DNA of 20,773 nt, from assembly GCA_016777395.1 (NCBI GenBank), contig JADHRO010000008.1, forward strand, positions 1 through 20,773, given 5' to 3'. Positions within the stretch are counted from its first letter, which is position 1; the number at the start of each line of letters is the position of its first letter. The DNA is from Chitinophagales bacterium. GTDB lineage: Bacteria > Bacteroidota > Bacteroidia > Chitinophagales > UBA8649. The notes beneath the pieces were generated by a model that ran no database searches, had not been told where the DNA came from, and saw only the letters and a list, made by a program, of their open reading frames with translations. Below are positions 14,531 through 20,773 of the stretch, piece after piece. Both the position numbers and the translations under genes were made by a program.

Positions 14531-16543
14531 TTAGTCGTTAGACTCAGGGTCTTGCGCTTCGTATTCAATTTCGATCGGTAAATCTTCATTTACATCATTG
14601 AGTATCTTGAATTCAACACGTCTATTTTTAGCTCTACCTTCTTCGTTATCGCTGCCATCTGGATTTTCATTAAGCGCTATTGGTTTAGTTTCGCCATATC
14701 CTCGCGTCAGAATTCTATCTTCATCAATACCTTGTTCAATGATATATTCTTTCGCAGCATTTGATCTTCTTTCAGATAGTGTCATGTTATAACTGTCTGA
14801 ACCTTTAGAGTCGGTATGCCCCTCTATCTTCAATATAAGTTCTTCATACTTCATCATCAGCGCAATCACCGTATCCATTTCATCTTGGTACATTTCACGA
14901 ATTTCATTCATATCGAATGCGAAGTAAACATTCTCTACAGTCGCTCTATTTATAGCTTCGAGAACTAAGACTTTGAGAATTGTATCCTCCTCAACTTCAG
15001 TGATTTCTAACATATTTACATTTTCTATACTAGGCCAGTAACCTTCTTTGTTGCCATTTAACCTGTAGTCGGCTTCTTCTACGAAGAAAACAACTTCATC
15101 CTCTCCAGTTATACCTTCGCTGATAAACTCGAAATCATTCTCACCCTTTACCGCATATAGTGAAACATCTACAGCATCCAATAAAACCCCTTTGGAGTCT
15201 GTCGCTTGAACAAGTACATATTTATCTGTCTTAAGCTTTACTCTAAAAACATCATCACAACAAGTTTCTCCTCTATTAGAAGTCGTACCTGGACGATTTG
15301 ACACCATATATCCTTTAGAACCTCTCTCATTCAAGGCAAGATATAAATCATCAGCACTAGAGTTCAGCGGATACCCACCATTAACGACCTCAGACCATTC
15401 ACCATCAATTGCTTCAGCCTTAAATACATCTAAGCCACCCATTCCAGCAAAGCCATTAGAACTAAAGTATAGTATACTATTTTTTGCATCATAGAAAGGA
15501 GTTACTTCATCATATTTAGTATTAAACTCAGTACCCATATTTGTTGCAGATCCTAAGTTTCCATCTTCATCTAAGGTAGCATAGTAAAGATCCATTCCGC
15601 CTTTACTTCCCGCACGACTAGAAACGAAATATAACACTTCATTGCCTGCTGCATCCATACCTAAGGCTGGTTGAGTTGTTGAAGAATTCGCCTTATTTAT
15701 ACTTAACATTTCTGGATCTCCCCAAGCATCTCCATTTTTAGTAGAACGATAAATATTACAAGACATTTGAAACGCATTGACTTCTGCACATTGAGTATAA
15801 TAGAGTGTGTTCCCATCTTCAGAGTACACACCATTGCCATTGTGCAAACCCGGAACATTAATATTTTCAGGCAAAAATTCATTTGACCAAGAATCCCCAT
15901 CTTTGCTAGCAACAAACAGTTTTGAATAATAATCAGTATTTGCATCTCGCGCTTCATCCAAGTTAACCGCTTCTTCAGGTAAAAGAGCAGCCATTAAAAT
16001 TTCATCCTCACTGAGGTACTTCGGCGAGTAGTCCTGAAGCGGATTGTTTAAACCTGGTATAGTTGTTACTTCAGATTCTTGTTTTTCGCTCATCAGTTCT
16101 TGAGCTAAATCACAACCTTGGATCTCTAACTTCGCTTTTCTTCTTAATGTCGCTAAAGAGCCGTCTTTATCCTTTGAGTCAGCAGTTTCCTCTAAAAACA
16201 ATTTAAATTCATCTTTTGATCCATCGTAATTACCTTGTGCTTTCATCATCATTGCATTAGCAATTCTTGCCTCTGGCCATGCATTTGGATTATTTTCTAG
16301 AGTTTTTGTATACCACTTTTCAGCTTCTACATAATCCTTTAACCTATTATTTGACTCTGCAATTTGAAACATTACACGAGTATTATTCTCTTTCTTTTCA
16401 TGCACTTCAGCATATTCATCCGCAGCATTATAGTAACTTCCCTCTTCATAAAGGTCGTCAGCCATTTTAAGTTTCTTTGAGGTGGCACACGATGATATAG
16501 TCGCGACCGAAATACCTAATAATAGTATATTTTTAATTTTCAT
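14531..16543 (-). CDS. PorE-like OmpA-family lipoprotein (TPR, PD40 propeller, CRD, OmpA_C)
   Basis: Outer-membrane lipoprotein thought to tie a T9SS outer-membrane component to peptidoglycan. The signal peptide ends in lipobox ISSC with lipidated Cys19. Domains in order: TPR-like helices at about 25-120; a PD40/WD40-like beta-propeller at about 165-435 (repeated LYYTQ, LYFVSSR, LYFSSNG and YMVSNRPG strands); a carboxypeptidase-regulatory-like domain at about 440-528 (VQATDSKGVLLDAVDVSLY); and an OmpA_C domain at about 535-648. Peptidoglycan-binding residues in the last are IEGHTDSKGSDSYN at 573-586, LSERRSNAAKEY at 589-600 and NRRVEFK at 640-646. This order matches Porphyromonas PorE. The 22-base gap after PorP/SprF is typical, as PorE and PorP are known partners. 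Bacteroidota carry several such paralogues beside PorP/SprF genes, so it may be a substrate-specific copy rather than core PorE. Confidence 0.92.
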   Translation of the reverse strand: MKIKNILLLGISVATISSCATSKKLKMADDLYEEGSYYNAADEYAEVHEKKENNTRVMFQIAESNNRLKDYVEAEKWYTKTLENNPNAWPEARIANAMMMKAQGNYDGSKDEFKLFLEETADSKDKDGSLATLRRKAKLEIQGCDLAQELMSEKQESEVTTIPGLNNPLQDYSPKYLSEDEILMAALLPEEAVNLDEARDANTDYYSKLFVASKDGDSWSNEFLPENINVPGLHNGNGVYSEDGNTLYYTQCAEVNAFQMSCNIYRSTKNGDAWGDPEMLSINKANSSTTQPALGMDAAGNEVLYFVSSRAGSKGGMDLYYATLDEDGNLGSATNMGTEFNTKYDEVTPFYDAKNSILYFSSNGFAGMGGLDVFKAEAIDGEWSEVVNGGYPLNSSADDLYLALNERGSKGYMVSNRPGTTSNRGETCCDDVFRVKLKTDKYVLVQATDSKGVLLDAVDVSLYAVKGENDFEFISEGITGEDEVVFFVEEADYRLNGNKEGYWPSIENVNMLEITEVEEDTILKVLVLEAINRATVENVYFAFDMNEIREMYQDEMDTVIALMMKYEELILKIEGHTDSKGSDSYNMTLSERRSNAAKEYIIEQGIDEDRILTRGYGETKPIALNENPDGSDNEEGRAKNRRVEFKILNDVNEDLPIEIEYEAQDPESND

Positions 16544-16565
16544 CTTCTAGGTTTTAGGTTCTTTA

Positions 16566-17615
16566 TTAAAATCTTGGGTTAAATAAGTAGGTATCCGTTG
16601 TTGGAGGAGTGCCATAAGGTCCGAAATAACTAATCGCAAATTCAAAGGCATTAGGCATTCTAGCACCCGTATCATTTTGCAGGTCTTTACCCAGCCCAAC
16701 AATACCTAAATCATAAGCTCCAGTAATTCTAAAGTTTTCAAAATCAACTCCAGCTTTAGCAATTAAGGCAACATCCCATCTATACCAAGCTCCCAAGAAA
16801 ACGGTTGTTGATTTTTCCTTTTTATTTGGCAACTTATATCCGAAAGTTGATCCGAAATTAATCTCCTTAGTTTGTGCAGTTGTCTGATACAAAGCACCTG
16901 GGATAATGACTAATTTTTTAACTTCAAATTCAAATCCTGCATGTGCAACATGCCTAAATGGTGTTTCAAACTGAGGATTACCATTGTTGTCCGCAATAAA
17001 ATCATCCTTATGTCGTAAAATATTCATAAAAGAATATCCGCCATAAAAAGTCATCCAATCTGTAAATTGTCCATCAAACAAAAATCCAGCATTCATATCT
17101 ACAGAATTAACTGGCTTTGTAATTGAAGCTAAAAATTGATCATCTTGAAAAGTAGGATTAGCAATTAATTCTTCTTCAAAAGTGAAATCAGGATCTATAT
17201 TTCGATTCCCATAAATCCCTTGTAATCCCAAAGATAAATGATACTTATTGTTTTTGTCTAAGCCTTTATGATAAGCTAAACTAACGCCAGCTTTCATAGT
17301 TTGCAGACCTCCTACCTTATCAAACAAAACAACAGCTCCTACTCCTAAAGCATCTGTTTTCAATTTGTTCTTCAATAAAGAAAAGTCAACTGAAAGCGAA
17401 GGCGTCATATACGTCGTTGGGTTCTGATTTACAGCGTTTCTAAACTGATCTCTATATATACTATTTACTCTCCACAAACCATTAAACTTACCAGTCAAAG
17501 CAGGATTAAGCGTAAGCGGTGAGGCGTAATACTGAGAAAAATGAATGTCTTGCGCACTTAACTTAGTGCCTATAAGCATCAAGCAAGCTAAAAATATTAA
17601 AATTCTTGGTTTCAT
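16566..17615 (-). CDS. PorP/SprF-family T9SS outer-membrane protein
   Basis: The 349-residue protein has a signal peptide at 1-22 (ending KLSAQ) followed by the family's diagnostic opening DIHFSQYYASPLTLNPALTG at 23-42. Further typical parts are the WRVNSIYRDQF stretch, SPSLSVDFSLL-like and LGVGAVVLFDKVG strands, LAYHKGLD, LSLGLQGIYG and a C-terminal aromatic strand (LFNPRF). It is predicted to be a 14-strand-like outer-membrane barrel. In Flavobacterium, SprF is needed for secretion of the type-B substrate SprB, and PorP binds PorE, so this copy probably serves the secreted protein encoded 18 bases upstream. It overlaps nothing, and the spacing suggests one mRNA with its neighbours. Confidence 0.95.
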   Translation of the reverse strand: MKPRILIFLACLMLIGTKLSAQDIHFSQYYASPLTLNPALTGKFNGLWRVNSIYRDQFRNAVNQNPTTYMTPSLSVDFSLLKNKLKTDALGVGAVVLFDKVGGLQTMKAGVSLAYHKGLDKNNKYHLSLGLQGIYGNRNIDPDFTFEEELIANPTFQDDQFLASITKPVNSVDMNAGFLFDGQFTDWMTFYGGYSFMNILRHKDDFIADNNGNPQFETPFRHVAHAGFEFEVKKLVIIPGALYQTTAQTKEINFGSTFGYKLPNKKEKSTTVFLGAWYRWDVALIAKAGVDFENFRITGAYDLGIVGLGKDLQNDTGARMPNAFEFAISYFGPYGTPPTTDTYLFNPRF

Positions 17616-17633
17616 TTATTCGGGTTTTAAGTT

Positions 17634-20600
17634 TTATCTAATTAGTGTGACTGATCCTGACATCACAAATTCAGTGGCTACCTTATCTATCACTAAGTAA
17701 TAGGTATAAACATCAGCCGATTGATCTTCGCTTTCCCAAGTTCCATCCCATCCATTATCACCATTGTATTCATAAACGACATCTCCCCATCGATTAAATA
17801 CTTTAAACACACTAATAGTGGTACTAAGATCAAGATTAACTGGGAAAAGCCTATCGTTAAGATTATCACCATTAGGCGTAAAAGCATCTGGCATCATTGG
17901 ATTTCCTAGTACAAAAATATAAACTTGGCTTGAGTCAGATTCTGAGCAAGTATAGAGACTTCCGTCATTTAATGTAAATTCTGCTTCAGCAACAACTGAA
18001 ACTGTTTCAAAATCGTTACTAGCCGTATTCGCTAAGAAATTACTTCCTGTAAAATTAGGTGCCCATGACTCATTACTTAATGGGAAATCAGTATTTACCG
18101 TATACGCTTCACTTGCTCCAAAGACTATAGAATCTATATCAACGATATCTGGATTTAAGCAATTCGTTTGAAAAGTAATTTGAGCAGCAGTGCCACATCC
18201 ATCTGAAGAAACTACCAATATATCGTATGTACCGTCCTCATTTGAAGCAACAGTAGCGCTTGCACCCGAGGCTGTGGAACTATTATCCCAAAAAGCTTCT
18301 CCAAACCCAACTCCGTTGGTAATCAAAGTAGCAAAATCAACAATTACCTCATCTCCATCGCAGCAAAGAATATTTCTAACCATGTCTGGATCAAGGATCG
18401 GGTTATCATTAAAGCTGACCAAAATAGTAGAAGAAGATACACAACCATTACCATCTGTCGATGTCAAAACATATGAACCTTCTGTTGTAACAGTTAAGGA
18501 AACACCTGATCCCGTTTCTGGTCCTGTCCAATCGTTTGTCCAGCTTGAATTTGCATCACTTACTAAATCGGCATTAGCACCATCACAAACAATCTCTTCA
18601 GCTACTCCATTATTAATAGCTGAAACAGGTAAGGCATTTACCACTACGGTCACCGTATCCACTACACTGCAATTTGTTAAATCTAAACTAACTACATAAT
18701 CAGTTGTCGTTGCAGGCGTTGCAACAGGATTTGAAATAGTAGTCGATGTTAGTGTTAAATTATCCGGAGTCCATGAATGATTTGACCCACCATTCGCCTC
18801 TAGTTGAACACTTTCACCTGCACATACCGCAGTATCGTTTGTAAGTGAATATCCTGCTCCAAAAGTTACATTAACTGTATCTATCGAGGTACAGCTTCCC
18901 GCTGTAAGTATTACCGGATATTGAGCTGTTGAGCCCACATTTAAAGCAATAGGGTTTTCAACAGTTGCATCTACAAAAGATGCAGTCGGAGTCCATGCAG
19001 CATCTATAGTAGCTATTCCTGCGACTAAATTCTCATAGTTAAATCTCAAATTTGGCCTTTGGTTGGAAGGAACATTGGGAGTTCCTAATGTACAACCAGA
19101 AGCATTATCCGCAAAGTCAAAAATTGTTGTATTTCCTGCAGTAGGAGTAACTGCTACATCATCGTCAGTTGTCCATGCAGCATTATCGAAACAAACTTCA
19201 AACAATAAATCTGTTGCTCCATCCCAACAAAATGGGGTATCAAATATATGCCAGTTCCATCCTACAGCTGTGGTATGAGAATATGGATTTACAACTTGGG
19301 TAAAACCACCATTATCAAAAGCAGTTAATGCCGTTAATGCTGTTGGTTTAACTGCAACTCTAAAATTGTTAAAGGGAGCGGTACTACCTTTCACTACCAC
19401 ATTAAAAGCTATAGATTCCATTTCACCTCCTGTAAATCCTGCAGCATTTAAATCCGCAGCTGTGTATAAAATCTGCATTCTACCATCTTCCCAAAACCCT
19501 TCATATGGAGTACCTGTGAAAGCAGAATTACCTGTACCAGTACCAACTTCACCTAAAGTATAAATCCCTGTACCTCCGGTGCATGGTCCTGGACCATTGG
19601 ATAAACTGTTGAAAATTGAAGTTTCAAATTGTACATTGAATTGAAATGAGTCTTCAGGACATTCAAGGGTATAGTCTAAATCTCCTACGGCAAATAAAGA
19701 ATCAACATTAACTAATACTGAGGTAGTCGATGAGCAAAGGCCATCAACCATAGTCACAAAGTATTCAATATCGCCTTCAGGTGAAGAGGTAACCACAGCT
19801 CCACTAGTATCGTTTAGATACAATGGAGGACTCCAAGAATAAACAGGATTAACAGGGCCTGTTACCGGAACAAATGACCAATTTTCTCCAATAGATGTAA
19901 TTGCTACATTATTTATTGCAGGGTCAGAAACCCCGCTCGTACCAGTTGCATTTTCTATACCCTGAGTCATCGTTCCAAATGCATCAGGTAAAACACTAAT
20001 ATTGTTAATTTCAATCAAGCCATTTGCATAAATGACAACTTGAACACTTATTTCCGTTCCAGCAGCCCCTCCAAAGTGAGGCACATTAAGATAATTAATC
20101 ACAAAATATTGGTTTGGAGCAACTCCTCCAACATAATAATTGACTGTACCACCATTATTAAAGTTCATATCGTCCCAACCCCATGCAATGATGTTATTTG
20201 GTTGTGCAGCATTAGGAATATTAAGATTACCTAAAAATGAACCTGCGGGAGTAGTAAAAGTCATATAACCATTAGATGATATCCAAAAAGAGTTGTATAA
20301 ATTACCGAAGAAAGGAAAATTAAACCCTATGTTAATTGGGCCTACTGTATTGTCATCAGTCAAGCCTGTAACTGCAGTTCCTCCAGCAGTAGAAAAAGGA
20401 TTGTAGGTTCCTTGAATTAAAGTGTATGGGGTAGGGTTTGCGTCTGTAGCAGCTGTTAAAACAACAGATTCTCCAGAACAAACATCTGGATCACTTGGTG
20501 TAACAGAAATAGCAGAGGCAAAACCTTCAACCACCAATAGGGTAGAATCCTGAATCACACAACCACTATCTGATGTAACGGTTGCTACATATTGAGTCGT

Positions 20601-20773
20601 GGTGGTTGGAGAAGCCAACACCTGATTTCCTGTTGGATTATTTAACGTTCCTGGGAAATTCCATTCAACACTCGCTATAGAAACCGATGATGGTGTTGTA
20701 GATAGGTTAATGAAAGATGAACCATTCAAACAAATTGTGTCGGGTTGAACAATATCAATATTAAAAGACTCTT
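17634..20773 (-). CDS. Large T9SS substrate with type-B C-terminal sorting domain (N-terminus outside window)
   Basis: The frame stays open to the right edge, so the gene is 5'-truncated; the visible part is about 1045 residues. Numbering from the TTG at 20729, residues 946-1031 form a gliding-motility-associated (CHU_C, T9SS type-B) domain: the MPDAFTPNGDNLND stretch, FKVFNRWGDVVYE, GWDGTW and the YYLVIDKV strand near the end. Before it lie several Ig/PKD-like units marked by CSGESVVLTA (84-93), CAGESVQLEA (636-645) and CDGANADLVS (715-724). Two larger beta-sandwich segments are seen: about 101-289 (INIGFNFPFFGNLYNSFWIS) and about 385-570 (RMQILYTAADLNAAGF, CWDGATDLLFEVCFDN). A cell-surface or adhesin-like protein is inferred, exported by T9SS and held by the PorP/SprF partner encoded directly downstream. 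Composition is Thr/Ser/Asn-rich with few Lys, typical of secreted proteins of this kind. No enzymatic domain is seen. Confidence 0.92.
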   Translation of the reverse strand, partial: ESFNIDIVQPDTICLNGSSFINLSTTPSSVSIASVEWNFPGTLNNPTGNQVLASPTTTTQYVATVTSDSGCVIQDSTLLVVEGFASAISVTPSDPDVCSGESVVLTAATDANPTPYTLIQGTYNPFSTAGGTAVTGLTDDNTVGPINIGFNFPFFGNLYNSFWISSNGYMTFTTPAGSFLGNLNIPNAAQPNNIIAWGWDDMNFNNGGTVNYYVGGVAPNQYFVINYLNVPHFGGAAGTEISVQVVIYANGLIEINNISVLPDAFGTMTQGIENATGTSGVSDPAINNVAITSIGENWSFVPVTGPVNPVYSWSPPLYLNDTSGAVVTSSPEGDIEYFVTMVDGLCSSTTSVLVNVDSLFAVGDLDYTLECPEDSFQFNVQFETSIFNSLSNGPGPCTGGTGIYTLGEVGTGTGNSAFTGTPYEGFWEDGRMQILYTAADLNAAGFTGGEMESIAFNVVVKGSTAPFNNFRVAVKPTALTALTAFDNGGFTQVVNPYSHTTAVGWNWHIFDTPFCWDGATDLLFEVCFDNAAWTTDDDVAVTPTAGNTTIFDFADNASGCTLGTPNVPSNQRPNLRFNYENLVAGIATIDAAWTPTASFVDATVENPIALNVGSTAQYPVILTAGSCTSIDTVNVTFGAGYSLTNDTAVCAGESVQLEANGGSNHSWTPDNLTLTSTTISNPVATPATTTDYVVSLDLTNCSVVDTVTVVVNALPVSAINNGVAEEIVCDGANADLVSDANSSWTNDWTGPETGSGVSLTVTTEGSYVLTSTDGNGCVSSSTILVSFNDNPILDPDMVRNILCCDGDEVIVDFATLITNGVGFGEAFWDNSSTASGASATVASNEDGTYDILVVSSDGCGTAAQITFQTNCLNPDIVDIDSIVFGASEAYTVNTDFPLSNESWAPNFTGSNFLANTASNDFETVSVVAEAEFTLNDGSLYTCSESDSSQVYIFVLGNPMMPDAFTPNGDNLNDRLFPVNLDLSTTISVFKVFNRWGDVVYEYNGDNGWDGTWESEDQSADVYTYYLVIDKVATEFVMSGSVTLIR

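Noticed and set aside
18190..18699. 169-codon open frame on the + strand inside the T9SS substrate gene
   Set aside because: Antisense shadow of Thr/Ser-rich coding sequence; no recognisable protein features, and the - strand frame has clear domains and a sorting signal.
20725..20729. TTG at 20729 (or a nearby ATG in another frame) as the real start of the T9SS substrate gene
   Set aside because: The frame is open to the window edge with repeat-like coding sequence (DTICLNGSS) and there is no signal peptide after the TTG, so the gene is truncated by the window.
1..20773. CRISPR arrays, insertion sequences, phage or integrase genes
   Set aside because: No DNA-level direct-repeat array, transposase, integrase or terminal inverted repeats were seen; gene content is chromosomal housekeeping plus a secretion cassette.

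Overview
This window looks like the chromosome of an AT-rich Bacteroidota bacterium, most likely a marine or freshwater member of the Flavobacteriales. Three things point there: a type IX secretion (T9SS) substrate with a type-B (gliding-motility-associated) C-terminal domain beside a PorP/SprF protein and a PorE-like OmpA lipoprotein; several upstream boxes matching the Bacteroidota -7 element TAnnTTTG; and Bacteroidota-style variants of housekeeping proteins (an Mrp ATPase without its C-terminal CxxC, an M23 peptidase with HxC instead of HxH, a Flavobacterium-type membrane pyrophosphatase). I see no tRNA, rRNA, CRISPR array, insertion sequence or phage gene.

Left part, + strand (1-6726): aroA (EPSP synthase, start at or beyond the left edge) overlaps aat (Leu/Phe-tRNA-protein transferase) by one base. 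Next comes a translationally coupled pair of exported cell-wall proteins: an M23 endopeptidase and a coiled-coil SPOR protein overlapping by ATGA. A 330-base gene-free stretch with a hairpin, a T-run and a promoter leads to hppA, a membrane pyrophosphatase with a 95-residue C-terminal tail. A strong bidirectional terminator at 6744-6784 separates this half from the rest.

Middle, - strand (6823-13343, read right to left): mrp/apbC, an nfu-type Fe-S scaffold and pyrF form a tight run; then pspC-like, a secreted protein of unknown function, and lipB form a second run; then, from its own promoter, comes an unusual protein joining a NagB/6-phosphogluconolactonase-like domain to an alpha/beta-hydrolase domain. 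Nfu, Mrp and LipB all bear on Fe-S and lipoyl cofactor supply, although two transcription units are involved.

Right part, - strand (13369-20773): a large secreted multidomain T9SS type-B substrate (its N-terminus lies outside the window), PorP/SprF and the PorE-like lipoprotein are separated by only 18 and 22 bases and end at a clear terminator (14480-14504). This is the usual substrate / outer-membrane partner / peptidoglycan anchor cassette. Beyond the terminator, in the same direction, lies an exported protein built from about ten copies of a 35-residue repeat, which I cannot assign to a named family.

The least ordinary items are the NagB-like/hydrolase fusion, the ten-fold 35-residue repeat protein, the pyrophosphatase coupling residue and tail, and the structured gap before hppA. 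I do not see a clear new multi-gene system such as a defence island.
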